Notes under the pieces: model-generated
Database searches by the model: none
Told to the model about the DNA's origin: nothing
The model's input: the letters and a program-made list of their open reading frames with translations, nothing else
Shown here: positions 27,560-35,374 of the stretch, piece by piece
Layout of the letters: each line of letters starts with the position of its first letter
How positions within the stretch are numbered: position 1 is the stretch's first letter
Program-made: the position numbers and the translations under genes
Assembly: GCF_023195915.1 (NCBI RefSeq)
Contig: NZ_JALPRP010000001.1
Span: 1,550,001 to 1,614,000, forward strand
Reading direction: 5' to 3'
Source of the DNA: Methanoculleus sp. 7T
GTDB taxonomy: Archaea; Halobacteriota; Methanomicrobia; Methanomicrobiales; Methanoculleaceae
DNA: 64,000 nucleotides

Positions 27560-28561
27560 ATGGGCGTTGCTATCCGCGATATTCTGGCAGACTGTAAGGA
27601 GACACTGACGTGGGACGACCTCTCCGGCATTGCCGCAGTGGACGCCCATAACGCGCTCTACCAGTTTCTCTCGATCATCCGGCAGCCGGACGGGACCCCG
27701 CTGATGAACGGCGCGGGCCGGATCACCTCGCACCTCTCCGGCATCCTCTTCCGGACCGTCAACTTCCTCGAGAAAGGCATCAAACCGGTCTTCGTCTTCG
27801 ACGGCAAACCGCCCGAGTTCAAGCAGGAGACGATCGATCAGCGGCGGGAGGTCCGTAACCGGGCTAACGAGGCCTGGAAGGCGGCACTGCGGGAGGGCGA
27901 TATGGAGGAGGCGTATAAGCAGGCGAGCGCATCCGCCAGGATCGATGCCTACACCATCGAGTCGTCCCATGAACTCCTCGACCTGCTCGGCATCCCCTGG
28001 GTGCAGGCGCCGAGCGAAGGTGAAGCGCAGGCGGCCCACATGGTGCGGGAGGGGACGGTCACCTACGCGGTCTCGCAGGACTACGACTCCCTCCTCTTCG
28101 GATCCCCGGTGCTGGTGCGGAACCTCACGGTCAGCGGCCGGCGGAAGACGCGGGGGCGGACGGTCACGGTGAACCCCGAACGGATCGTCCTCTCTTCCCT
28201 CCTCGACTGTCTCGGCGTCACGAGAGAGCAACTCGTCGAGATCGGCATCCTGGTGGGTACCGACTTCAACCCCGGGGTCCGGGGCGTCGGCGGCAAGACG
28301 GCCTTGAAGATCGTGAAGAACGGCGAGTTCGAGTCGCTGATCGCCGAGAAGCAGCCTGACTTCGACCCCGGGCCGGTCCGGGAGTTTTTCCTCGATCCGC
28401 CGGTCACCGGCGATTACACCCTCGAATGGAGACCGCCGGACGTCGAAGGGGTTGTGGAGATGCTCTGCGGGCGCTACGACTTCTCCGAAGACCGGGTCGG
28501 AAGCGCCCTTGCCAAGGTCTCGGTGAAGGCGACGCAGAAGACGCTCGACGCGTGGTTTTAA
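27560..28561 (+). CDS. fen: Flap endonuclease 1
   Basis: 333-residue structure-specific nuclease that removes 5' flaps in Okazaki-fragment maturation and repair. The N domain has [12 protein letters not shown] and [12 protein letters not shown] with acidic metal ligands. The internal domain has [12 protein letters not shown] and [10 protein letters not shown], then the helix-hairpin-helix [18 protein letters not shown]. The C-terminus ends in a PCNA-interacting box, TQKTLDAWF. Confidence 0.97.
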   Translation: MGVAIRDILADCKETLTWDDLSGIAAVDAHNALYQFLSIIRQPDGTPLMNGAGRITSHLSGILFRTVNFLEKGIKPVFVFDGKPPEFKQETIDQRREVRNRANEAWKAALREGDMEEAYKQASASARIDAYTIESSHELLDLLGIPWVQAPSEGEAQAAHMVREGTVTYAVSQDYDSLLFGSPVLVRNLTVSGRRKTRGRTVTVNPERIVLSSLLDCLGVTREQLVEIGILVGTDFNPGVRGVGGKTALKIVKNGEFESLIAEKQPDFDPGPVREFFLDPPVTGDYTLEWRPPDVEGVVEMLCGRYDFSEDRVGSALAKVSVKATQKTLDAWF

Positions 28562-29139
28562 AGGGTCGCTTACCCTCACGCCTCACAACCTCGCGGCACT
28601 CCCGCACCCTTCACCCATCTCAATCAGCGGGCGTTCCATTCGTTGCACTTCGAACCATCGCCTTACACGGACCTCTCGCCGGAACCGGCATACTCCAAGC
28701 GGCGAACCCGCCGACCGCTCACAAGAAGGTTCCCGCAGAGCCGTAACCTTCAGGAGAAGCCGTAAAAAACGTCCGATAGTCTGGAAAATGTATATTCTCA
28801 CTTGGATATGAACTTGGGCGAACGGCACAACTGATATATGTTAGGACGACCCAGTACGCCAATTGACGAATCTCTACCAGGCTTTCACGGCACGATGGAA
28901 GGTGCAGGGACCGATAGCGAACCGAAATATCCCCGACTACCATTCAAGCGTTCCTGACGTTCGTTCACTACCGTTCTCCCGACGTATTCAGCCTCTTTCC
29001 GAGCACACACCGCCATCTGCCGTCGCTCAAGAATCGTTCAGCCAGACCCGGCGGTCCCGTGAGGGACTCCGTACGCATTGTTCCTTTGAACATGCTGTCC
29101 GGTCTTCCGGGCAGCAGGATACAAGAGAGGTGAACTGAA
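28562..29139 (+). promoter_or_regulatory. 578-bp gene-free region ahead of the DUF2193 gene
   Basis: No reading frame here has both a ribosome-binding site and family resemblance. Small inverted repeats occur (GCCGG-AA-CCGGC near 28677, AAGGTT/AACCTT near 28725-28749). TATA-like motifs are CTGATATATG at 28831 and GAAATATCC near 28923, so the DUF2193 transcript would have a leader of roughly 180-280 nt. Its last 60 bases hold three hairpins (separate entry). Confidence 0.45.
29054..29115 (+). promoter_or_regulatory. Three consecutive hairpins in the DUF2193 leader
   Basis: Hairpin 1 is GTCCC-GTGA-GGGAC (29054-29067), a perfect five-base stem closed by a GNRA tetraloop. Hairpin 2 is TGTTC-CTTT-GAACA (29079-29092). 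Hairpin 3 is GCTGTCCGG-TCTT-CCGGGCAGC (29094-29115), nine pairs with one G-U. The ribosome-binding site AGAGGTGA follows about ten bases later. This is a candidate cis-regulatory RNA; I do not recognise a known riboswitch class. Confidence 0.55.
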
Positions 29140-30639
29140 ATGAAAGAACTCTACGAGAAGATGATAAACGAGGCCATGGCCGCCCAGCGGGCGGATGTGG
29201 ATACGGTAAAGGCGAAACGCGGCCAGAAGTTCGTCATCGAGGACACGAAACCCTACGTTGATGTGGCCCGGAAGATGACGGCGATCGGCGACCAGAGCCA
29301 GGCGGTCATCGACCTCCATAAGAACTCGGTGATCTCGCACTATGAGATCCTCAAAGGCCTCACCAAGACAGTCCGCCCCGAAGACGACCCCTTCGTCGAG
29401 CACTACCAGACTCCGGTCGTGCTCGAAGTACTCAAAGAGCAAGATGAGGCGTTCGCAAAAAGCGTCGATGCCTTCATCCAGGCAATCGCTGATGCGGAGG
29501 CCAGAATCGGCCTAGAGGCGGTGCGGCATTACGGCGGGTTCTACGGCCCCGCCTGCGTTGTCGACTTTGCGCTGATGCCGGGGAGCACGAGCAACGTGGT
29601 GAACCGGGTGCTGAAGAAGACCGATATCCCGGTCGAGCACAAGCGGGCGATCCTCGCCGCCAAATCGTGGGGCATGAACACCTCCTATGGCTTCGGCGAC
29701 GCCTTCGCTCACGCTCTCGAGGCAGGGGCCACCCCGACCGAGGCGACGGCCAAAGAGATCGAAACCATGCAGAAGATCTACCGCGAGCCGGTCGAGGCCC
29801 AGGCGGAACTGATGGATGCCGCCGGAATGACGTCCTTTGATGCCCGGAAGTACATGAGCGAGTACCGGCGGCGGATGGAAGGAACCGTCAAGGCTGCCAT
29901 CGACGACGGCGTCCACTACGGCAACATCCTGACCGTTCCCGCCTACAGCGTCGGTGATATCTCGCACCACATCGCACAGTCGACCTTCAACATGTGCAAG
30001 GACGACGTCATCATGGCGGTGATCGAGGCAGGCACCGAGGTGATGGAATCCTCGCTCCGGAAATCGCTTGACTCCTACAAGAGTTACTGGGACGTCCTCT
30101 CAGTCGCGACCGGTTCGTCTGCAGCCGCGACCGAGTACATCCTCGAACTCGACGGGTTCAACGCCCCCATGATCGTCGACCTGCTGACGAAGAGGTTCCA
30201 CAACTATGTCCAGGTCTATCCGGCCCGGGGTGCGGCGGCGGAACTTCACAACTGCGACTTCATGGACATGATCTACCGCGGGTGGAAGATCCTCGACAAG
30301 GCCCAGCGGGGTCGGAACGGGTCCGATGAGGAACTGGTCCCCATGGTCGGCAAGTACCCCGTCGACCTCTCGCCCATCCACAGAAACGAGGTGCTGATGA
30401 ACCCGCAGTGGTACGCCTACGCGGCCTGTGCGATATCGGTCCGGTTCTCCGCACTGATGCGGCTTGCCGACTACCCGTGCCTCCTGACGAGCGAGCCCGT
30501 GACCGCGACGATGATGACGAACATCATCGCCCTCGAGAAGGAGACGGCGGCCGCTCCGGTGCGGGCCTGCAAGAACTGCGCAGCGGCGTGCCTTGTCGAT
30601 CTGCGGCACCAGTACTGCCAGTGGAAAGAGGCGGTCTGA
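29140..30639 (+). CDS. DUF2193 family protein (methanogen-associated, unknown function)
   Basis: 499-residue soluble protein matching DUF2193, a family found mainly in methanogens. It is largely helical, with no signal peptide or membrane helix. The C-terminal 25 residues contain CKNCAAACLVDLRHQYC, four cysteines in a pattern that could bind a metal or Fe-S cluster. Strong ribosome-binding site AGAGGTGA. It is followed at 17 bases by the zinc-ribbon-like DUF2180 gene, so the pair forms an operon. No function can be assigned. Confidence 0.85.
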   Translation: MKELYEKMINEAMAAQRADVDTVKAKRGQKFVIEDTKPYVDVARKMTAIGDQSQAVIDLHKNSVISHYEILKGLTKTVRPEDDPFVEHYQTPVVLEVLKEQDEAFAKSVDAFIQAIADAEARIGLEAVRHYGGFYGPACVVDFALMPGSTSNVVNRVLKKTDIPVEHKRAILAAKSWGMNTSYGFGDAFAHALEAGATPTEATAKEIETMQKIYREPVEAQAELMDAAGMTSFDARKYMSEYRRRMEGTVKAAIDDGVHYGNILTVPAYSVGDISHHIAQSTFNMCKDDVIMAVIEAGTEVMESSLRKSLDSYKSYWDVLSVATGSSAAATEYILELDGFNAPMIVDLLTKRFHNYVQVYPARGAAAELHNCDFMDMIYRGWKILDKAQRGRNGSDEELVPMVGKYPVDLSPIHRNEVLMNPQWYAYAACAISVRFSALMRLADYPCLLTSEPVTATMMTNIIALEKETAAAPVRACKNCAAACLVDLRHQYCQWKEAV

Positions 30640-30656
30640 AGGGAGGAGGGGTTGCC

Positions 30657-30866
30657 ATGAAGTGCTACTACTGCGCCCTTGAAGGGGGAGAGAGCGAGGC
30701 GGTGGCGATCTGCATCGTCTGCGGGATGGGACTCTGCATGGAGCACGCGATCCGAAAGGATGTCGATGTCTGGGAGGGGGGCTACCCGTTCCCGAGCAAG
30801 CGCGTGAAGGCTCCGCTGCCGAGGATCCTCTGTCCCGAGTGCTACGCTGCCCTGTATGGGAAGTGA
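30657..30866 (+). CDS. DUF2180 family small zinc-ribbon-like protein
   Basis: 69-residue protein with CxxC pairs at the N-terminus (KCYYC), in the middle (CIVCGMGLC) and at the C-terminus (LCPEC), enough for two zinc sites in a B-box-like arrangement together with a His (MEHA). Matches DUF2180, small archaeal proteins of unknown function. A strong GGGAGGAGGGG precedes the ATG. Likely co-expressed with DUF2193. Confidence 0.85.
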   Translation: MKCYYCALEGGESEAVAICIVCGMGLCMEHAIRKDVDVWEGGYPFPSKRVKAPLPRILCPECYAALYGK

Positions 30867-30933
30867 GGCACACCTCAAACCCTTTTGGCAAAATCCTTAC
30901 TCTAGAAGGATGTTATGATTAATTGGTGAAACT

Positions 30934-31677
30934 ATGACTGTATCTCTTGGTAAGCGGTCCATCGCCGAGGCTGTCGGCACTTTCATCCTGGTCTTCTTCG
31001 GAGCCGGTGCTGCAGCCGTCACGCTGATGCTGGCTTCGGGAACCACCCCGACGACGCCCTTCAACATAGGGATCGGGGCGCTCGGTGGCCTCGGCGACTG
31101 GCTCGCCATAGGACTTGCTTTCGGCATCGCGATTGCCGGGTCCATCTACGCCTTCGGAAGGATATCGGGATGCCACATCAACCCGGCGGTGACGATAGCC
31201 CTCTTTGCGACCGGGCGGTTTCCCGGCCGGGATGTGGGCCCGTACATCGTCGCACAGTTGATCGGTGCGGGGGCCGCAAGCCTGCTCTTTGCCTGGGCCG
31301 TCGGCCCGGACGCCGTCGCCATCGGGGGGCTCGGGGCAACGGCACCGTTCCCCGGCATCGGCTACCTGCAGGCGATCGTCATCGAGGCGGTCGGGACGTT
31401 CCTCTTGATGCTCGTCATCATGGGCGCCGCCGTCGATGAGCGGGCCACACCCGGCTTTGCCGGCCTTGCGGTGGGTCTTGCGGTCGCCGGCATCATCACG
31501 ACGACCGGGAACCTGACCGGCGCATCGTTAAACCCCGCCCGTACGTTCGGGCCGTACCTCGGGGACTGGCTCCTTGCAGGGCAGAACCTCTGGGCGCTCT
31601 TCCCCATCTACATCATCGGCCCCATCATCGGTGCGGTTCTCGCCGCATTCCTCTACGACTACCTCTCCGGCGATTAG
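30934..31677 (+). CDS. aqpM: Aquaporin / glycerol facilitator (MIP family)
   Basis: 247-residue channel with six membrane helices and the two half-helix NPA motifs: HINPAVT near residue 82 and SLNPARTFGP near residue 194, the latter with the conserved selectivity-filter Arg. The N-terminal AEAVGTFILVFFGAGAAA is typical. Archaeal AqpM passes water and, more slowly, glycerol and possibly small gases. It has its own AT-rich promoter just upstream. Confidence 0.95.
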   Translation: MTVSLGKRSIAEAVGTFILVFFGAGAAAVTLMLASGTTPTTPFNIGIGALGGLGDWLAIGLAFGIAIAGSIYAFGRISGCHINPAVTIALFATGRFPGRDVGPYIVAQLIGAGAASLLFAWAVGPDAVAIGGLGATAPFPGIGYLQAIVIEAVGTFLLMLVIMGAAVDERATPGFAGLAVGLAVAGIITTTGNLTGASLNPARTFGPYLGDWLLAGQNLWALFPIYIIGPIIGAVLAAFLYDYLSGD

Positions 31678-31689
31678 GCCGGTCTCACT

Positions 31690-31696
31690 CTTTTTT
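31690..31696 (+). terminator. Poly-T terminator of the aquaporin gene
   Basis: A T-tract lies 13 bases after the aquaporin stop, in the short gap between convergent genes. Confidence 0.45.
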
Positions 31697-32043
31697 CACC
31701 CTTCCGGCGGGCCACTGCGGCGAGAGAGTCGGATCCCCCAGACCTCCTCTTCGTAGCGCTGAGCCTTCTCGGCCCCCCGCATGCAGTAGAAGTCGTGGCG
31801 CATCGCAAGTTCGCTGTGGACGGGACACCCGTTCGCACAGAGACAGTCTACTTCGTAGGTGATGCAGAGGTTGCTGTAGCCCATGTCGCAGAAGAGTCTC
31901 TCGTCGTTATTTGCAGCGCAATCGGTGTATGTCGGGCATGCGGGGCAGACGCACCGCGATCGCATCTCTTCGGCGATCGCCCGCCGGACGGCGGGTGTGC
32001 ATGCGGCCATCTCCAGACAACGTTTCTTGAACGGATCCAGCAT
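31696..32043 (-). CDS. DUF2769 family cysteine-rich protein
   Basis: 115-residue protein with about a dozen cysteines, several in a CVCPACPTYTDCA...FCDMGYSNLC pattern followed by CLCANGCPVHSEL. It resembles DUF2769, archaeal cysteine-rich proteins thought to bind metal. No signal peptide. The ATG at 32043 is preceded by GGGAGGAG at good spacing. Role unknown. Confidence 0.8.
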   Translation of the reverse strand: MLDPFKKRCLEMAACTPAVRRAIAEEMRSRCVCPACPTYTDCAANNDERLFCDMGYSNLCITYEVDCLCANGCPVHSELAMRHDFYCMRGAEKAQRYEEEVWGIRLSRRSGPPEG

Positions 32044-32175
32044 CACATACTCCTCCCTCGTGCAGCAACCACTGCCGGGCGGTTCACCGGGTGAACCGGT
32101 CCCTGCATATAAGTTCTCATCGGGCGCGGACGGGCCCTAAGGGAACGCACCTCTCCGTAGGGATCTTTTGATAAG

Positions 32176-32319
32176 GGCGTGCCGCGCTTTGACTCGCCAT
32201 AAACGCCTGCCCTCGGGCTTCGGATTGCGGCACGCCGATGCTCCGGACCAAAAACCCTGACGGCAGAAAAGCGGCGAACCGGGGCGAACCCGGTTCGCCA
32301 CACCTTCGTCCGGAGCATC
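32176..32319. repeat. Cluster of perfect inverted repeats, candidate structured RNA or element
   Basis: Three perfect stems follow one another. GGCGTGCCGC (32176-32185) pairs with GCGGCACGCC (32227-32236). GATGCTCCGGAC (32237-32248) pairs with GTCCGGAGCATC (32308-32319). Nested inside the latter, GGCGAACCGGG (32273-32283) pairs with CCCGGTTCGCC (32289-32299) around a five-base loop. No gene overlaps it. It lies downstream of the TPP-enzyme gene and upstream of DUF2769, both minus strand. The flanks (32044-32175, 32320-32501) hold no gene I can support. Confidence 0.6.
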
Positions 32320-32501
32320 CTAGTTCCCGGGGCGTGGAGCAGCAGGGAGGTTCCGGTGCTCCCACCCGGATCGACATCAGGAGACCCTCGTGTATCCGGT
32401 ACGGGCACTACATACTGCAGGCCGACCGGGATGTTCACAATACCCCTCGGGAGTCCATTCCCCGCCGGTATATTTATAGATTCCGGATTCGGAGTGAAGT
32501 C

Positions 32502-34121
32502 TCACCCGAACCGGGTCGGATCGGTCTCGACGTCGATGACGGCGGGTTTGTCCATCTGCACCGCCTTCTTAATCGCGGGGGCGAGGTCCTGGGGTCGGGT
32601 TACCCGTATCCCGGCGCCGCCGCAGGTCTCGGCGTAGGCGGCAAAGTCAGGGTTGAGGAGATCGATTCCGTAGGCCGGGTAGTCCGCCTCCCGCTGCTCC
32701 TCCCGGATCATGGCGAGTTCATGGTTGTTGAGGACCACCACGACGATCGGGAGGCCGTATTTTACCGCAGTGGCGAAGTCGGCCATGACCATGGAGAACC
32801 CGCCGTCCCCGGTGATGCAGACCGCCGTCTTCTCCGGATAGGCCAGTTTTGCCGCAATCGCCCCCGGGAGCCCGAACCCCATCGTCCCGAGGTAGCCGGA
32901 CATCGCAAACCGCTGCCGCTTCATCCGGAAGTTCCGCCCGAACCACCACTGGTTATCCCCGACGTCGAGAGAGATGACCGCATCCTCGGGCAGGGTCTCC
33001 GAGAGGACCTTCATGATGTAGGGCGGGCGGATCGGGACGGCTTCCGGGTCCGCCTCCTGATCGAGCCGGTCGAACCACTCCCGCTTTTTATCCGCAAGCC
33101 ACTGCCTGACGCCCTGATCCTCCCGCGGCCGGACCCGCTCGCGGATCCGGGGCAGAGCAACGGCGCAGTCGCCCCAGACCCCTACCGCGAGCGGGTGTTT
33201 CCCGAGTTGGAGCGGGTCGATGTCGATCTGGACCGCCCGCTTGCTCTCCGGAATCCCGGTGAGGTCGGAGAAACTCGCACCGCAGGCGATCACGAGGTCC
33301 GACTTCAGGACGAGGTTCAGGGCGTGCGGCGTCCCGAGCTGCCCGTGCACCCCGGCAACCCACTCGTTATCGTCGGGGAGGATGCCCTTCGCCCGGAACG
33401 TGGTGACGATCGGCGCCCGGATCGCCTTCGCCAGGTCGAGGACCGCCTCGGCCGCATTCATGGCCCCGAAACCCGCGAGGATGACCGGCCGTTTTGCGCC
33501 GTCGATCGCCTCCGCCGCCGCCCGGACCGCCTCGTCGGTCGGCGCGACACTGACCGCCGGGAGGCAGGTCTCGCGCTCGCAGTAGGCTGACTCAAGCGGT
33601 GCGGCTTGGATATCGTTCGGGATGGAGAGTTGAGAGACGCCATGGGCGACGACGGCGTGGCGCAACGCCCGGGTGAGGAGTTTGACCGCCGTCGCGGGGT
33701 CGGCGACGGTGTTGTTGAAGACCGTGATGGGCCGGAAGAACGCATCTTGATCGATCTCTTGGATGCCTCCGGGACCGGAATACTGTGTCTTCACCTGTCC
33801 GTTCAGCGAGAGGACGCTCGCTCGGTCCTCCTTTGCATCATAGAGGCCGGTCGCTAGGTTTGTTGCTCCCGGCCCGGCGATGGTCAGGCAGACCGCGATC
33901 TTTCCTGTGAACTTGTTGTAGGCGGACGCCGCCATCGCCGCGGCCTGCTCGTGCCTGACGACGATGTACCGAGCGTTCGGGTTTCTCCTGACCGCATCCA
34001 CGAGCGGGAGCGACGATGCCCCGGGAATGCCGAAGTACAGGGTTATCCCCCATGTTTCGAGTTCAGAAATCAATACGTCGGCCACGGTCGTTGTGGCCCC
34101 TTCAAAGGTAGTCTTCTCCAT
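32502..34121 (-). CDS. Thiamine pyrophosphate-dependent enzyme (acetolactate synthase/pyruvate oxidase family)
   Basis: 539-residue three-domain TPP enzyme. The N-terminal domain has FGIPGASSLPLVDAVRR and the catalytic Glu in VRHEQAAAMAA. The C-terminal domain has the TPP/Mg motif GDGGFSMVMADFATAVKYGLP ending in LNN. Members include acetolactate synthase large subunit, pyruvate oxidase and other 2-keto-acid decarboxylases. No regulatory subunit gene is adjacent, so classical IlvB is unlikely. Its start overlaps the rubredoxin gene by 20 bases, which suggests an electron-transferring oxidation of a keto acid. Substrate not determinable. Confidence 0.88.
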   Translation of the reverse strand: MEKTTFEGATTTVADVLISELETWGITLYFGIPGASSLPLVDAVRRNPNARYIVVRHEQAAAMAASAYNKFTGKIAVCLTIAGPGATNLATGLYDAKEDRASVLSLNGQVKTQYSGPGGIQEIDQDAFFRPITVFNNTVADPATAVKLLTRALRHAVVAHGVSQLSIPNDIQAAPLESAYCERETCLPAVSVAPTDEAVRAAAEAIDGAKRPVILAGFGAMNAAEAVLDLAKAIRAPIVTTFRAKGILPDDNEWVAGVHGQLGTPHALNLVLKSDLVIACGASFSDLTGIPESKRAVQIDIDPLQLGKHPLAVGVWGDCAVALPRIRERVRPREDQGVRQWLADKKREWFDRLDQEADPEAVPIRPPYIMKVLSETLPEDAVISLDVGDNQWWFGRNFRMKRQRFAMSGYLGTMGFGLPGAIAAKLAYPEKTAVCITGDGGFSMVMADFATAVKYGLPIVVVVLNNHELAMIREEQREADYPAYGIDLLNPDFAAYAETCGGAGIRVTRPQDLAPAIKKAVQMDKPAVIDVETDPTRFG

Positions 34122-34302
34122 TCTTCTCCTCCACTTCCTCTTCGTCGACCCGCACGAACGCTTCCTTCCCCACGGTGCAGCCGGGGCACCGCCAGTCGTC
34201 GGGAAGGTCCTCGAACAGCGTCCCCGGGGGTATTCCGGCGGCGAGGTCTCCCGCCTCTTCGTTGTACTCATAATCACAGACGCTGCACGCCCATCGTGCC
34301 AT
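34102..34302 (-). CDS. rub: Rubredoxin
   Basis: 66-residue one-iron electron carrier with the four ligands CSVC (Cys6, Cys9) and CPGC (Cys39, Cys42) and the conserved aromatic core. The acidic C-terminal extension EEEVEEKNGEDYL is longer than in minimal rubredoxins. It is first gene of a two-gene operon with the TPP enzyme. The minus-strand TATA-like ATTATATATGC at about 34352-34362 fits a short leader. It could also serve the nearby F420H2 oxidase. Confidence 0.95.
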   Translation of the reverse strand: MARWACSVCDYEYNEEAGDLAAGIPPGTLFEDLPDDWRCPGCTVGKEAFVRVDEEEVEEKNGEDYL

Positions 34303-34483
34303 ACCGCTCACGCTCCGAAGGTGACTCCCCCGGCGTACGCCATCTTAATGCATATATAATTGCCCCAGGTTCCGGGTGGCCGGGTCCCGGATCCGTCTGT
34401 GTGCGGCGGTTCGGACCCCGGGAGTACCGCATACCAATAGGTAGTAATAGTCTCATCCCGATCTCCGTGGCCAGGAGACGCCC
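34303..34483. promoter_or_regulatory. Divergent promoter region of rubredoxin and endonuclease V
   Basis: 181 bases without a gene. GCATATATAATTG at about 34350-34362 is a TATA box for the rubredoxin operon. A second AT-rich patch near 34435-34450 precedes the endonuclease V gene. Confidence 0.45.
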
Positions 34484-35212
34484 ATGAAGATCAGAGAGAC
34501 CCACCCGTTCGACCTGACCCCGAGCGAAGCCGCACGGCTCCAAGAGGCGTTGCGGGCCCGGCTCCGCCTCTCCGGAGATGTCGGAGAGGTCTCCCTCGTG
34601 GCCGGCGCCGACGCCTCCTACACGAAGGGTTCGGACGAGATCTACGCTGTCGTCGTCGCTCTCCGCTACCCCGACCTGACCGTCGTCGAGCGGGTCTCTG
34701 CCTGCGCGGAGACGCCGTTTCCCTACATCCCCGGCCTCCTGACCTTCCGGGAAGGGCCCGCCCTCCTTGAGGCGTTCCGGAGGCTGCGGTCCGAGCCTGA
34801 CGTCGTCTTCTTCGACGGGCAGGGGATCGCCCACCCCCGGGGGCTCGGCATCGCAAGCCACATGGGCGTCCTGCTGGACCGGCCCACCGTCGGGGTCGCA
34901 AAGAGCCTCCTCGTGGGCACGGCGACGGACCCGGGGGCCGGCAGGGGATCGGCAAGCCCGATACGCCGCAACGGCGAGACGATCGGGATGGCGGTGCGGA
35001 CGAAGGAGAAGACGAGGCCGGTCTACGTCTCGGTGGGCCACCGGATCGCCCTCGCGCAGGCGGTCGATCTCGTGCTCGCGACCGCACGGGGATACCGGCT
35101 CCCGGAACCGACCCGACAGGCCCACCTCTTTGCGAACGAGGTCAGGAGGGAGGGGAGCGGGGAGGAAAGGCAGACCACCCTCCTCTCCGGGGGCGCTCCC
35201 GAAGGTGAGTAG
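34484..35212 (+). CDS. nfi: Endonuclease V (deoxyinosine 3' endonuclease)
   Basis: 242-residue repair nuclease that nicks DNA (or RNA) one base 3' of inosine. Motifs: AGADASYT with the first catalytic Asp, PYIPGLLTFREGP, VVFFDGQGIAHPRGLGIASHMG with the second Asp, and the GVAKSLLVG lysine. Length fits the family, with a short extra C-terminus. ATG at 34484, shortly after an AT-rich promoter. Confidence 0.93.
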   Translation: MKIRETHPFDLTPSEAARLQEALRARLRLSGDVGEVSLVAGADASYTKGSDEIYAVVVALRYPDLTVVERVSACAETPFPYIPGLLTFREGPALLEAFRRLRSEPDVVFFDGQGIAHPRGLGIASHMGVLLDRPTVGVAKSLLVGTATDPGAGRGSASPIRRNGETIGMAVRTKEKTRPVYVSVGHRIALAQAVDLVLATARGYRLPEPTRQAHLFANEVRREGSGEERQTTLLSGGAPEGE

Positions 35213-35374
35213 CGCCGATGCCCGGCGAAACCGTTATCAGTATCCGGGCCGGATAGGCGCTTACCGACCGGCACGGCAAGGATCGCCGGGCGGGTATGAG
35301 CCCACTACGGAGTAATGAACTATGCCATACGACACCCACTTCAACCATAGAGCGACCGACGGGGGCGGCAGAGC

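Noticed and set aside
28863-29138. Plus-strand open frame of 91 codons ahead of DUF2193
   Set aside because: TTG start with no ribosome-binding site, unusual composition, and it crosses all three hairpins; better read as leader.
32238-33590. Plus-strand open frame of 450 codons opposite the TPP enzyme
   Set aside because: Shadow; also runs through the hairpin cluster, and its product is Arg/Asp/Pro-rich without motifs.
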